A program made the translations under genes and the position numbers. Shown in pieces: positions 11,761-24,234 of a stretch of DNA of 64,000 bases (position 1 is its first letter; each line of letters begins with the position of its first letter). This stretch comes from Pseudoscleropodium purum (lineage: Eukaryota > Streptophyta > Bryopsida > Hypnales > Brachytheciaceae). The notes under the pieces were generated by a model, which was not told the origin of the DNA, ran no database searches, and saw only the letters and a program-made list of their open reading frames with translations. The DNA lies in contig OZ017798.1 of assembly GCA_963969395.1 (NCBI GenBank), forward strand, positions 3,472,001 through 3,536,000, in the 5' to 3' direction.

Positions 11761-12686
11761 CCCCTAAAATTCCATGACTATGTATTCATCAAAAACGCTC
11801 CAAAATTGTCATTTCTAGTACAACTACTAAGTTTTTGAAAAAAAACAGTTTTTGACACATGAAACCATAGGATCTTGTATTATGACGACCTAAAACATGT
11901 CGTAAAAATATCAAAAATTCCACCATGTGGATTGTAAGATATAAGCATTCAAATTCACCAAAATCATTTTTTCAACCCTGCGAAAAACCGGGCAGCTGCA
12001 CTTTACAAGCTCACTTTTCTATGAAAAAATGACCAAAATGGTGGTGCTTCTTTGGATTATTTTTCCTAGACAAGTTGGTCAAATGCTTGAAAATTTCAGA
12101 TCATTTGGAATAGTACAACATATAGGAGAAATAAATAAGTAGGTAGTAGTAGAGAATGTTTTAAAATACTAAATTATTAAGAATTATAATATGGAATTGA
12201 AAAATGTCAATCCCAATGGTTGAAATGTTGTAATAAAAATTTTACATTGTAGGAATTTATTTTATTTCAAAAATATTGAAAATTGAGTCAAATAAAGGAT
12301 TTCAAAGTTTATTTTAGAGTAGGGAATCTATAATTGCCCACAAACAAAAAATCCTCATAACTTTTGACTTGTTAATCAAAATGGAATGATTCAAAGCTTT
12401 CCTTGTATATGTAAGTCTAGAAAACCAATTTCAAATTTTGGTTTCTGAAAAAAGTGATTTTTTCTAATCTGCCCAAACTGCCCAGTTACGAAAAAAAAAA
12501 AAGGAACATATTAGGCTATAACTTTTGACTCCTATTTTCAAATGTCATGAAATTTGTTGCATATGAAAGATAGTCTTTGTCCACACCTTCTATTAAAATT
12601 TCAGCCTAAGATATGGAAATTTCTGGTTACAATGACCTACCCAAAAATTTTATACAACCAAAAAATGCAGTCCGGGCCTTTAGGGG
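11761..12686 (+). mobile_element. TTAA-type element, family A reference copy, 926 bp
   Basis: This is the best-preserved member of the family. TTAA at 11,757-11,760 is followed by CCCCTAAAATTCC; the other end is GGGCCTTTAGGGG followed by TTAA at 12,687-12,690. The eight terminal bases CCCCTAAA are perfectly inverted. Inside there is no ORF of note. Degenerate modules recur with the core 'ataacttttgac' (about 12,358 and 12,520). Related copies: 8,469 (fragment), 15,628, 31,814, 52,222 and, inverted, 48,136. Most intact copies are 867-945 bp. Four-base TTAA flanks with C-rich ends fit piggyBac-type chemistry. TTA or TAA duplications of the PIF/Harbinger type cannot be excluded because the site itself is TTAA. 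Confidence 0.75.
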
Positions 12687-12690
12687 TTAA

Positions 12691-13705
12691 AGCAACAATT
12701 AGTACCTAAAACAAACACCTCTTTTTCGCCTCACAACAAACCAAATTTATTTGTGAAGCCGCCAAGTCTCTTGCTTAGACTAGAACTTGAGTAGATTAGC
12801 AAAGTGGCAATTCACATGTGGGTGACTATTCATGCATCACCCTTTGTTTACTTGCTTCAAAGTTCAAAATGTGTTGTTTTCCTATTGAGTCTATGACCCA
12901 TAGTAGGGACCCCATGGTGTGCCGCTTTTGAAAATTCATATCATATTCTTCTAAGGCAGATTCCTATTCCTTTGCAACATCTTTTACTATGACTTAATAC
13001 TAATCTATTAAAATGAAAAGCTATGATTCCGACTAAGTGGCCGCACCAAAGGCACTCAAACTCTTCAATCTCTTCTCTCCTCTTAATGTCGGTTTCAGGT
13101 GATGCTACCACACCTTCATGTGCTCCTTCCTTTGAAATCCATATTCCACCCACGCAACCATGTATTTGCTTTCTACTTGTGCAAGTTTGCATGTCGTCTT
13201 TCTTGTCCTGCAACACACCACATGATCCAACAACATGGTTTCATCACTCCATGATTTCTTTTTCACTTCGTACGCTTGCTGTAGCCCACCGGATCCTCCG
13301 GTGAGAAGAGTTCACGTGGAGATGGCTTCCACCTTTTATTGAATTTTTTTTGTACGGCATTGTACCCAAGTTGGGAGGGCACGAATCATCCACACCAAAG
13401 TTGGGAGGAGTGTATGAAACTTCCGTGGGGAAACAGAAGCTCAATGGGTGAGATAATAAGATACGTCAATCATGTAAGCATGACAACAACAATGAACCGA
13501 GCAGCCTTGACTGCGTGGCCACTCACTGTGTTGTGAAATTTCAATCCGTACCACAAAGGTTCCTGAATGGCAAAAACAAATCAAAACCAGACGAGAACTA
13601 CTCCCTCACTGAAGTTTTCACTGTTGAGATTTGAAATCAACTGAACTTCCTGATGAGTGCAAATCTGCAATTTATAAGAGAATCCAGCGTGCAGATTTCA
13701 GGATT
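12691..13705. other. GC-richer intergenic block, no supported gene
   Basis: Between 12,900 and 13,560 base composition rises and overlapping open frames appear on both strands (about 65-93 codons). None has a recognisable domain. The minus frame 12,941-13,216 contains EIEEFECLWCGHLVGI, which reads protein-like but matches nothing I know. It may be a decayed gene or captured fragment. Confidence 0.25.
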
Positions 13706-13938
13706 ATAGTAGAACCACACATCAGGACAACAGGACCCATACGCAACCTGTATGGCTGGAAATAGCTGCAACTACTCCTGGAACAAATTTCCAACCCAAA
13801 GGTAGAATGTGTTTTACCTCCTTTTCAAAGTTGGGACTAATTTAATCCAGTCATGGAAATTTACATTGCATTGAACTGCTCCAAAACATATGTGGAATCC
13901 GGAAAGTGGCCAACTATGGGGTTTAAGATTCTACCATA
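13706..13938 (+). mobile_element. TA-type MITE, family B (short copy)
   Basis: The left end TAGTAGAACCAC and right end GATTCTACCATA are inverted repeats. Internal phrases 'gcaactactcctggaac', 'tttccaacccaaag' and 'tccttttcaaagttggg' match the longer copies at 20,145 and (inverted) 27,096. Confidence 0.5.
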
Positions 13939-14139
13939 TAATATTTGATGAACATGCTACTTATTCCACAAATCCTGGGTTTCTGACAAAACCTCCACTC
14001 TGACTCAAAAGGGTTAAGTGAAGGTTCCGCTTCATTCAATCCCTGCCTTGCAGAAAGTCCAGAATGTACTTATGATAGAACTGTTTTTTTGTTTTTGTTT
14101 TTGTTTTTTTTTCAAATGAAACCCAATTATATTGCACAG

Positions 14140-14500
14140 GTTTTAAAATACAATGCCACCAGCCCAGTTTTTTTTGTCTTCAACAATGGAACAACCTACC
14201 CTAGTGCTGCTGCTGTGAGCTGAAACCATGATGGCAGCCAAGTAGGGCAGGAGGCCTAGAAAGTGCCCATTCATTGCATTTTGTGGGAGCTTGTGATGAC
14301 CATGCTCCCTCCAGTGGAACCATGTGCTCCCAGCACCAGCAGCCAGACCGGGTTTTTTAGGTTGTTTGGGACTTTGGGGCGAAGTTGCGCACTCTCTGAC
14401 AGGTTTGAGTGAGCCTCCGAGACTCTGTCCCTCCAGAGTTGTGCCAGTGCTGTGAAGGCATGTGGCAAGTACTGTTCCAAAGAAAAAACATGGACTCTCC
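14140..14500 (-). repeat. GC-rich repeat block shared with 63,520-63,840
   Basis: Phrases around 14,309-14,420 match the right edge of the window (about 63,640-63,760), for example 'gccagaccgggttttttagg' against 'gccagaaaaccctgtttctt'. Both copies carry a minus-strand open frame of 108-119 codons. The translations share KKPGLAAG and KKQGFLAG at comparable positions. No known domain is visible. This is either a repeat or a fragment of a gene family. Confidence 0.4.
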
Positions 14501-14650
14501 ACTCAGATGCGGTTTGATTTTAGAAAAAAAATTATTGAACAAAAAATCTGAACAAGGGGATAGACAGTTAACCCTTCAACGTCAACAAGGACAGGCTAGT
14601 CTCAGCAGAAATCATCCTTTTTGACGTAGTGTGCATCACCTACTTTGACC

Positions 14651-14976
14651 TCTAAAGGACCAAGGCCTTTTTTTTTTTTTGCCAAAAAACACTCAAAATT
14701 GCCATTTCTACAACAAAAGGTAAATTTTTTTTAAAAAAATTCACATGTAACGGTAGGATCATACACCTAACTAGTATGAGAATGTGTGGGAAAAATTTCA
14801 GAATTTTTGATCACACAGATTGCATAATATCTGCGTTTAAAGTGGAAAAAACAAATTTTTCAGCACATTGCAGGACTAAATTTTTTGACTTTGAACATTT
14901 CTAAGAAAATCAAAAGCACTCATTTGAGTACAAGCTATTGTAGAAGATCTCCCCTTTTTGCCCAAAATTCTAAGGG
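14651..14976 (+). mobile_element. Short TTAA-type element or fragment
   Basis: It starts CCTCTAAAGGACCAAGGCC, the same terminus as the 10,391 element, and ends ...AATTCTAAGGGTGAAC. It carries family phrases such as 'acactcaaaattgccatttc'. The flanking TTAA is degenerate on both sides. At about 330 bp it is a deletion derivative if the boundaries are right. Confidence 0.4.
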
Positions 14977-14989
14977 TGAACAATGGAAC

Positions 14990-15460
14990 TTCCATCCTAC
15001 ATGCCAAGATTCTTTGCCATTCATCGGACACTTGGTGTGCACGGTAGTGTTACAGGGTTAGAGCCTAACTCCATTGAGAGTCGAACCTCTAGTTTCTGGA
15101 AGAAGCCAGATCTCCATGCCAGACGGGGCTGGACCCCTGGAACGCTCCATTGAGAGTTGGACCTCCGAATGCAAACCATAAATTACCAAAAAGTTACCCA
15201 AACTTCTCAGCCAGAAGTGCGGCTTTAATGCTTTGCCTTGTAGCTATGCTTCATACCCCTCTAGCCCCCTCTGGCCCCTCTAGGCCTGTATGGCTGAATT
15301 ACAAGGGCCGGAGGCCCGAGGGGTACTCGAAGGTCCGGAAAACATTTCATAGGTATTGGAGGCTTCTCGGTGGTCCAAAAATTGGAGCTCAATGGAGTGT
15401 GGCTTTTAAATGTCAACAACAACATTTGGTATCCGTGAGTGACAGAGAACTCTTCTAATA
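14990..15460. repeat. GC-richer segment with a duplicated motif
   Basis: CTCCATTGAGAGT followed by a GACCTC-like tail is present at about 15,070 and 15,146. The reverse complement of the first copy reads AGGTTCGACTCTC, similar to a pol III B box, so a tRNA-related origin is possible. The plus-strand frame 15,150-15,458 (102 codons) lacks any recognisable motif. Confidence 0.3.
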
Positions 15461-15627
15461 GGACAACAATTCAACTATTCATCTTTAGAATTTTGTTATG
15501 AAATAGGGAGGTCTTCTATAGTAGTTTGACTTCCAATAAGTACTTTTGCAACTTTTTAAGTCAATGATTCTCATGATAATGAAAAGGAATGATTTCCAAA
15601 GTCACCTATTTGTCCATTGAGGGTTAA

Positions 15628-16545
15628 ATTTGAACTCCAATCAATACAAAACACTCCAAAATTGTCATTTCTAGTACATGTACCAAATTTTTTTTTAAAC
15701 ATTTTTAGACTCATGTAATTGTAGGATCTTGTGATACCTTGGTTTGAAAAGATGTGGTAAAAATTTCAAAATTTTCTACCTTGTAGACTGCAAGATATTA
15801 GCGTTTGAATGGACAAAATTCATTTTTTTGGACTTGTGAAAAAATAGGTAGATGCCATTCATAAGGTCATATTTGTATGAAAATGTCTAGAATTGTGGTT
15901 ACTCTTTGGATTCATTCTTCAAGGCAAGTTGGCTAAATGCTTGAAAATTTTTAGATCATTTGGAATTTTATAACACATAGGAAAAAATAGTAAGTAGAAA
16001 GAAGAAGAGAATGATTCAAAACAGTAAATTGTTAAGAATTTAATTATGGAATTGAAAAATGCCAATCCTAGTGGTTGTAACGTTGTAACAAATAATGTAC
16101 ACCCAATTTTTTTAAATTTTTTTTCAAAAATATTGAAAATTGAGTTAATAAAGGACTTTGAAGATTATTTTAGATTAGAGATTCTATAACTATCCAAAAA
16201 TTAAAATTTTTCATAACATTCATCTTGTTAATCAGAATGGAATAATTGAAATCTTTTTGCAAAGATATAAAATCTAGAAAACCAATTTCAAATTTTTATT
16301 TCTAAAAAAATAATTTTTAAGAATTTTTTTGAGTTGCTTGTACTTTGCTGAAAATGACATATCACACAATAACAATAATTTTTGAATGATGTAGTCAAAA
16401 GTTATGAAAATCATTGTACCTTAGAGCTACTTGATCCTCAAGCATATAGTGTATGAGATTTTTAAAGAAAAAAATTAAAAAATTGTTCATAGTGAGTTGC
16501 TCAAAAATACCGTGTTCACAAAAAAGCATATCCAGGGCTTCGGGG
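15628..16545 (+). mobile_element. TTAA-type element, family A copy
   Basis: TTAA (15,624-15,627) lies at the left. The body follows the reference copy closely: 'acactccaaaattgtcattt', 'ctagtacatgtaccaaat', 'ggcaagttggctaaatgctt', 'ttatggaattgaaaaatgcc'. The right end reads ...GGGCTTCGGGGTAAC. Length about 918 bp agrees with the other full copies. A 136-codon frame starting at 16,497 runs across its right boundary and is not credible. Confidence 0.6.
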
Positions 16546-18628
16546 TAACCCATATCGTTTGCAATTGTGAAATCATAATGTATATAAAGGGCTCAAAGTC
16601 CAAGTTGTGTAAAATCAAGTGTTGGAAGTGGGAAGCCCATTTGGATGAACCTTTACTTTTTGGGTGGAAAAAAATGCCAATGTTTTCCATGTCCAAATGT
16701 GCGCTTTGTTGGTCCAAAATGACCTTAAACTACCTTGGTGATGGTCAAGTGGTTGGGACTTTGAATGGAATCCATGAGATTCCTGGTTTGACTCCCCATG
16801 TTGACATTGCTCACATAGGGACTCTTCATGTCGGCACACAAGGAAGGAATTTGTCCCTCCACTTATTCCTGACCAAATTGTGGCCCTTGCTTGGGAGGTT
16901 CACTTAGAATGTCCATTAGAAACCATGAACAAACAGAACTTTGGACCCCCTATATACTTTTTGAATTTTAAATTAAAAAATATATATATATGAACAAATT
17001 TTCCTACTTTGAAAGTTTATGTTTTGAATTATTGATATTTTATTTTTTAATAATAATTAGTTACAATTTTTGAAGTAAAAGATACACTATAGAATTAAAA
17101 AATAACTTTTACACCCCTACATTATATTAAAAAAATTGTCTAAAAAACGAAAAAAAAAATCCTAAAAATAACTCTCTATTGAAAGCTCATTTTGAGTTGA
17201 ATATTGATTCAATGGTCATCTAAATTTATTCTCTACAATTATTTGAGTTGAAAACATGCAATTTTCAACTTCTTCTAAAAATCATTTCATATTTTATTTG
17301 AGTTGGAAATTTTAGCAATAGAAACCTATAGTCATTGTTAAACAAAGCTCAAAATTTTAGTTTGAAATTATAGTTTATTAGAAATCACTTGTTTGCTCAT
17401 ATATTGCTACTCCACCCAATGACTACACTCCCTAGGGGCCTTGAAGGCTATATGTTTCAAAAAAATAAAAATAAATGTGTGCTTTATTATTGTGTACCCA
17501 AATTCACCCAATGAATATTGTACTCATCTAAGAAGGTATTTGCACCTAAAATTCATCTATTGCAATTCAACAAAATCGAGTGGAATTTGGATGAATGAAT
17601 AATATTTTTGTTTAGCTATTAAAAGAGAAGGCTTACTAAAGTGAAAGTGAGTATAAAACCCTCATGTTCGAAATAGAGAGGTGTTCACTTCCAGAGTTCA
17701 CTCTTGTAGAGCACCAATGATTGGCATAGACATAAGTTGAAAAAATATATAATGAGCATCCAAATGGTGAATTTCCAAAATGACATGTATTCATGACTTC
17801 TTTCATTTGCTTCCTCAACTAACAATTTATCATACCTTTTTACATTCATATCCATATTTATGGTATTGACATAGAGAAAGTTGACTATGTACTACACAAA
17901 AATATTCTAGATTGAAAAAAATTGACTTACAATCCCCAAAACTTGAACATTCTATAGATAGTATTTTTCCTACATAATGACATTTTTCCTAATATAACAA
18001 ATGTGTGGATGGATGCTTTCTACATACTTTCATAATGGAATTTCATAAATGCATCACCAATGTTTTCAATTAACAAGCATATAAATCCATGAAAGGAAAG
18101 TGAAAAATTCACCCAAAATGAAGTTGTTAAGGTTTAGGGGTATTGAAATTTAGCATGCTCCATTGAAATTGCTACAAGAATGCAATGTGAACAATGCACA
18201 TCCAAAAAAACATTTGTGTATTACATTCTATAAAACTCTTTGAATGACACTACAAGTATTTTAGAAAAATATTATACCATGTTGTGCATGAAACATTCAC
18301 AAGCTTTGCAATTGCTATTAAGTTACAAACTTCTATGGAAAAATATCTCAAAATGATAGGTAACTTGTAGTAACCAAAATAGTACATTTATTTCAGCCGT
18401 GTTATTAAAGTCAAACCATCTAGAGTTTTATCTGAAATGTACATCTTCTCAAAGTGAAAATCAATGACAAATTTTGAATTTATCCTCATTCAACACTTTG
18501 AAAATGTATAGTTTGTTCATATCGTGTCTAAAATGTATATGTTAAGAAAAACTATAATCTTTTTTCAAAAAACAACAAGATCCTAGAAGAATTGAGATAA
18601 TTGATTAACAAATCTATGCTTCAAATGT
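16546..18628. repeat. AT-rich DNA including an old repeat shared with 38,080-39,360
   Basis: Phrases at 17,735-18,170 are found again in the same order at 38,085-39,350. Examples are 'aaatggtgaatttccaaaatg' style wording and 'catcaccaatgttttcaat' followed by 'aaaaattcaccca'. Similarity is patchy. I could not find element ends. The rest holds nothing I can define. Confidence 0.35.
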
Positions 18629-18632
18629 TTAA

Positions 18633-19441
18633 TCCCTAAAGTCCCAAGGCCTTTCGTTGGAATCGGAAACTACTCAGAAACTACTCAAAACTACCATTTC
18701 TAATGAAAAAAACAAATGAATTAGTTTACTTTAATTTTTTGTATATCTAAGGATTGAATTGTACATTGGATTTCTAAAAGAATGTGTGGCAAGAGTTTCC
18801 AAACCTCATAGATTGCAAAATATTTGCGTTTAAAGTGAAGAAACATTTTTTGGAGCACCTTGACAAACTAAATTACAAAACTTTGAATCTTCTTAACTTA
18901 AATCTATTGCACCTCAAACTTTGAATTTCAATAATATTATGTTAAAGAATTAAGTTGAGGATTTAGAGAAATTCATTTAAAAATAAAGATAGATTTTCTA
19001 AGAGAATGAAGTTCAAATTATTAAGATAGAAGGAAAAAATAAATCATTAGTAGTTCAAAGATGGAATTGAAACATACTAATTCCAACAATGAGATTTTTC
19101 TTGCAAGAAAATTTAAACCTATGAGGAACTTCATTTTGAAAAATGTAAAATGGAGTTTGAAAACAAATTCAATGTGTTTTCAAAAAGATACTCTAATTGC
19201 CTCCCAAAAAAGAAGATGCAAAATAACCTTTTCATTACCAATCCAAATAGAATAGTTCAATTCTTTATAGTTAGAAGCAAACAAAATTTCTTAGAAACAA
19301 ATGATTTCAATTTGATGATTTTTTATAATGTAGGTGGTTTTATTTTTAAAAAAATTTAAAAAATCATAGCAAATATTGTCATTGTAAGAACTTACCCAAA
19401 CTTTCAAGTGTCTCCTAAAGGAAATATTGGGACTATAAGGA
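18633..19441 (+). mobile_element. TTAA-type element, family D copy 2 (809 bp)
   Basis: TTAA (18,629-18,632) is followed by TCCCTAAAGTCCCAAGGCC. The right end GGGACTATAAGGA is followed by TTAA (19,442-19,445). The ends are imperfect inverted repeats (TCCCTAAAGTCCC against TCCTTATAGTCCC). The body matches 9,287-10,187. The small frames inside (19,061-19,359) overlap one another and are not conserved as reading frames. Confidence 0.6.
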
Positions 19442-19445
19442 TTAA

Positions 19446-20142
19446 TTAGAAAATTTAATTGTAGTTATTTACTAATATAATAAAGAAAATTTACTTTTTC
19501 GTAGGAAACAATGCAAATACATTTACATTTATACAAGTCAAGAGATATTGATTCAAAAGTTCATTGTTATGCTTCCATTATTGATGTATCTATTATGAGT
19601 CATTGATTCAAATAGTTTTAGTGCATTGAATGAAATTTGAATTTAAATAAAATTCAATTACATATTATGCTACTATAAGAATGTGTAAAAAAATTTCAGC
19701 CCATTTGGCTTCATAGATTGTAAGATATAAGCATTCAAAATTAATGGAAAAAGCTTCACAACTTGCATGATTGCATACCCAATTACTTTCCCTCTCTATT
19801 AGCATATTATCCAAGCTACCCCTAAACTATTAAGCCCTTTAATTTTTGACTTAAGCACCCAATTGCAAAAAAAAAAAATTCAGAAAGCTCATAGAAATGT
19901 CCATGTTTAAGAAGAATTTCACTTTCATCCTCTTCAAATTGAATTTGTAGTAACCTACCCTAAGTTTCCAATTATCCACTTGGTAGATAATTGTCCTTAA
20001 AGAATAAAATATTGACAATAATTAAACAAAGACTATGAATATTCAAGAAAGTCACAATTAATAAACAATCTATAAGATAAAGCAAGGCATTGGGACATGT
20101 CATTGAACAAATGTCATCCTCTAAATTTACTAGAGTTAATTG
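19446..20142. other. AT-rich intergenic DNA, nothing defined
   Basis: No ORF, hairpin or element end seen. A phrase near 19,800-19,900 ('ctacccctaaactattaag') may be another decayed TTAA-type end. Confidence 0.3.
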
Positions 20143-20144
20143 TA

Positions 20145-20539
20145 TGGTAGAACCACCCATTTTTGACCAAGGACCCTCACCCAACCTATAGGGTGCAACC
20201 ATTTCCAACCAAAGTTAGCTAGAATAAATTTCCAACCAAAGCTTAAAATGGTTTTTTTTCTCCTTTTCAAGGTTGGAACTAATAAGGTCATAAAGTAATG
20301 AGCAAAAAACTAGTTCTTGAATGATTGGAATTAGAAGACTCTATATATTGGGTATGGTTTGAGACCAATTTTTGACTTCCAAAACTCATAATAATTTCAA
20401 TTCAAGGCATAAAATTACCAAAAATTTTGCAATCCTCATGATTTCTACCTTCGTACATGGTAGAAAATTTATATTGCGTTAAACTACTCTTGAACATGTG
20501 CAGAGTCGTTTAAGTGGTTGACTGTGGGTGGTTCTACTT
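20145..20539 (-). mobile_element. TA-type MITE, family B (395 bp)
   Basis: TA (20,143-20,144) is followed by TGGTAGAACCACCCATTT. The right end GGGTGGTTCTACTT is followed by TA (20,540-20,541). The terminal repeats are inverted for at least 12 bp with one or two mismatches. The body ('aaccaaagttagctagaat', 'cctccttttcaaggttgg' style) matches the 27,096 copy in inverse orientation. Non-coding. TA duplication points to Tc1/mariner-type integration. Confidence 0.65.
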
Positions 20540-21012
20540 TAAAGTGAGTGGAATAAAGGCCTGTGAGCTAGAATTTGAACACAATACAAAACTCCTTGAA
20601 GCATTAGAACTAGGGTGTGATGGAATAAGTTTGGTGATGTGTTTCTTTTATACAATTCAAATAGTCTACTCTTAAAGTGACCATTTAGAGTTGATTGCCT
20701 TTAAAAGGAAGCTAAACTATTTGAAACTATTTTTAGTTAATTTTTGTAGGAAGGAAAATGGATTGGCATCTAACCCAAGTTGTATCATATTTTTTAAACC
20801 TTTTAGAAATTACTTATGAATTTTTGAAGTTGAAATGCATTGGTGGCTATAAGCGACCACCTTATAAATGTACAAAGTTTGTACATTGAGGAAAGCAAAA
20901 TGTACCTCTGTGTTATGATTGTTTTTAGAGCATGGATGCTTTTAGAGCAAACTAACCTTTCTTAGTTAAAACCTTTCTCTAACACCTTATTACAAACTAA
21001 GGAGACCTTTAT

Positions 21013-21991
21013 CCACTAATTGCCCAAGGAAACCAAAAATGTGTTTGTATAGTCTAGAAGTCCAATTTGAAGTGTTGTAAGTTTTGCATCCAATGTTTGA
21101 ATTCAATAAAATTTATTGGAAACTTGTGCTCTCTCTTTTAGTTTTGGTGGTAAAATTTTCAAATCAATTCCAAGATGTATTGATTTCTTAGAAGCCATTC
21201 AAAGTTCATAGGTTCAATTTGAGTTCAGCAAATTGCATTTGATGATTGCAACTTTGGAGGCTTGTATCTCCTTCATTCAATGTTCATTTTCAATAAATAA
21301 AAAATAATCATGGGGGATATATTTCCCTTGAAGTCTAGTTATTGCAGCAAAAAGTTTTTGTGCCAATCCAAGGTGCTTTGAATGTTTTGGAACAATTCAA
21401 AGTTCAAAATCCAAACATTTTTGGATTATAGTGAATGTTGGTGGCCAGATTCTTCTTCATATAATATCTGTTTCTAATTTTTTTGGAAGAAATTGCACAT
21501 ATTAGTCTAGTATGTTCAGTTAAAATTTCATGTCAATTGAAAAAGTTATGAGTGACTAAAAAGCATTTTCATAGAAGAAGATTCAATCATAGATGTATTT
21601 TTTGCAACTTTTCCTTGCTATTTTTTGACATTTCAAAGTCATTTTGAAGACACAATGAGTCAATTGAATGATATTTTCTTTTAACAATGTGTTTGTAGGT
21701 TGATTTTGAAGCACTTTATTATTTGAAGTTTTTTCATTTGGAAAGATTCAGAAACTAATCAAATTTCCCGTCCAAATGTATTGCTATGAAAATTTTAGCA
21801 TCTTTTTTCTACACTAAAAACATTACAATCTTGCAATCTATGTGGCCAAATGACTCCAAATTTGATTCATGTCATCTACAACACATCTACTACAAAATTG
21901 TACAATTTATATACCTTAGTGACAATTTGGTCTATGACACTTCAAAAGCGATGATGTTTTTAAACACCAAAAGGTCCCAGGCCTTGAGGGA
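21013..21991 (-). mobile_element. TTAA-type element, family E copy 1 (about 980 bp)
   Basis: The right end ...GTCCCAGGCCTTGAGGGA is followed by TTAA (21,992-21,995). The left end (CCACTAATTGCCCAAGG) matches the right end of the 50,629 element in reverse. The body aligns along its length, inverted, with 50,629-51,633; for example 'tgcatccaatgtttgaattc' here matches the reverse complement near 51,555. Non-coding; only short chance ORFs. Confidence 0.6.
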
Positions 21992-21995
21992 TTAA

Positions 21996-22600
21996 TGTAC
22001 TATTAACTCTGTTGTTTCAATGCTCTACTACATTCTTTTCAATATGTTGTGCCTTCCAAAGCACATTCTCAAAAGGAAATTTTATCATGGTCTTTCCTCC
22101 AAGTGTCCGTCTGTCCATGCTCATGAAGAGAGATTACAATTATTTACAAGTGATTATGGACTTCTAGTGGATTAGCCCTTCACCATCTGCTTCCCAACTT
22201 TGTGCCCTATTGTTTGGCCCCAATTGCGTTCATTGCCCCCATCCAAATTTGTTTAGAAAAGATACTAAACCATTTAAGATTTTGACAAAATCTGACAAGA
22301 TTCTAGTTTTAATGTCAATATGGGGTAACGTATCTACCCTCGATTTGTAGATTCTTTAGTGCTAATAGATACATAGAAGGGCGGTTATGGATTGTTGATA
22401 GGGTGTTTATGACTCTAGTTTATGGGCCATTCTGTAATTTCAAGCCAATTATTTCAAAAATTTACAAAAATTACAATTTTGATTGGAAAATTACAATTCC
22501 ACTTGGGTTTGATTTGTGAAACAAGTGCACACCACTAAAAAAAATGCTAGTCTTAGGATTGGCCTCAAAATATTCAGATTGCAAATCATGGTAGTCCTAG
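21996..22600. other. Intergenic DNA, nothing defined
   Basis: No gene or element boundary recognised. The phrase CACTAAAAAAAATGC near 22,535 recalls a CACTA-type end but no partner end was found. Confidence 0.3.
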
Positions 22601-22603
22601 ATT

Positions 22604-22750
22604 GTTATACCTTAGGTAATTGATATGCAATCCCTAATTATGGATAATAACCTTGGGTTGGTACCTCCCTCATTGCTCTTGCGGCTTGGCAAGTATCAAC
22701 TTAAGGTTATTTCCCATAACCAAGGACTATGTATCAATTACTAGACATAA
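22604..22750. repeat. Hairpin repeat with about 50-bp arms
   Basis: The left arm (about 22,604-22,665) contains GGTAATTGATATGC and ATAATAACCTTGGG. The right arm (about 22,690-22,750) contains their inverse, ATTTCCCATAACC and TGTATCAATTACT. The loop holds a GC-richer 'cttgcggcttggcaag'. Probably a MITE; no clear target duplication. Confidence 0.55.
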
Positions 22751-22879
22751 TCATCATATCATAATGAAAATTAAGTGACCATAGGACCAAACAATCTAAT
22801 AAACAAATATAAGAGAGCCACAAATAACCAATCAAATAAGCAATTATGGACATAATTTGGAGGAGTGCAAGGCAAAGCA

Positions 22880-23215
22880 AATATTTTCAAAGGTGCATTG
22901 ATAGAAATGACAAGGATTGCAAAAAAATTTGTAATTTTATTGCTTAAATTAAATTTACTACGAATTTTGAAAGCCAAAAGTTGGTCTAGATCCTATCCAA
23001 TGTTTAGGCTATTCCAAAATTGCTTGACTGAGAAGCAACTTGTTGTTCACTTTGGCACTCCAAACCAAGCACATGTATCATGACAAGTGTAGAAGAATTG
23101 ATGGTTGAAAACCAAGATCTACCAGTTGGAAATTAATCACATCCTCTTGAAATTAAGCCATCCTTGTGATTGTAGATGGATTATTTGTTGGTAATGGGTG
23201 GCTCTATTTTAAACA
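22880..23215 (+). mobile_element. Diverged family B MITE
   Basis: Its order of phrases follows the 27,096 copy: 'atgacaaggattgcaa', 'ttttgaaagccaaaagttgg', 'ttccaaaattgcttgac', and the end 'ggtggctctattttaaa' in place of GGTTGGTTCTACCTTA. The ends are too decayed to see the target duplication. The 88-codon frame starting at 23,176 overlaps its right end and is not supported. Confidence 0.4.
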
Positions 23216-24234
23216 TAAAGAAGGTTTTTCAGATATTGAAAATATCCAATGGTAGTCAATCAAATCAATTAATATACGGCATTCTCCAATGCACCATCAT
23301 ACTATGCTTAAAGTGCAAGGTACAGCTTGTTGATGGATACGTGATGCAGAAAGTAGGAGAGGTTTTATTTATAATGAAAGTTATTATTCATCATGAATCC
23401 CCAAAATATATGGGACAATTTGTAGATGATAATTGGGTATGAGTGGTTGAACTCTTACTAATCTTAATTTACATATCCCACATAGATTGTTTTACCTCCT
23501 ACCACCCACTTCTATAAACAACTTGTTTTCTACCCTTCCTTCTCTCATGATATTGGTAGATTGTAATCGTGCAGGTCAGATCTTATTTCTAGATTATGCA
23601 AGACTTCAGAAATATTTTGGAGTAAAGTCCAATATCCCTACACTACAGTAGTTCTGGTAGATGCTAGTATTGCTACAGGAAGGGTCTCAAAAATAACTAC
23701 AATACACATTGGGCCTACTGCGTGCCTGCCATGTGTACAAGAATGGGTAGCATGATGATTATAGATCCATCATAAGCTTAGATTTGATCTGATGCTACAA
23801 TCAAATATTCCGTACAATTGGATAACTTAAGCATTTCAGCATGTATGATGTGGGAAACTACTTGAAAAATTGAGGTCAATGTGTGCGAACATAAGAATGA
23901 GGAAGATTGAAAAATAACACCATAATTCTTTTACTCAAGAAAGAATATTTTGGGGAATATAAATGTGAATTTTTCATCCTGACACATTTTGGTTTTATGG
24001 ACTCACTTATTGTGGTTAGCTTTGGCACTTCTCCTTAGGCCAAGAAGGATGAAAGATGAATGGAGAAAAAGGTATAAACAAATTTTTTCTTAATGACCAT
24101 TGCATCTTGTTGTTGTCCACAATAGGTCAACCTACAAAGCCATAATAAGGTGCTTAACTAAAATAAGTTCTTCTACCTTATTACCAATATGGGAGAAACA
24201 TAATCTTCAACTAAAAAATTCATATAGTAGTCAA
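23216..24234. other. Intergenic DNA, nothing firmly defined
   Basis: No gene recognised. The last 140 bp (from about 24,100) resemble internal family C sequence, for example 'gaaacataatcttcaactaa' against 'caaagaaaatcttccactaa'. A truncated copy probably abuts the next element. Confidence 0.3.

Noticed and set aside
11757..12690. CCCTAAA/TTTAGGG termini taken as interstitial plant telomere repeats
   Set aside because: Only a single copy occurs at each end, inverted and always at element boundaries; there is no tandem telomeric run.
16497..16907. 136-codon plus-strand open frame
   Set aside because: It begins inside a transposable element and crosses its right boundary; the translation has no domain and is not kept in other copies.
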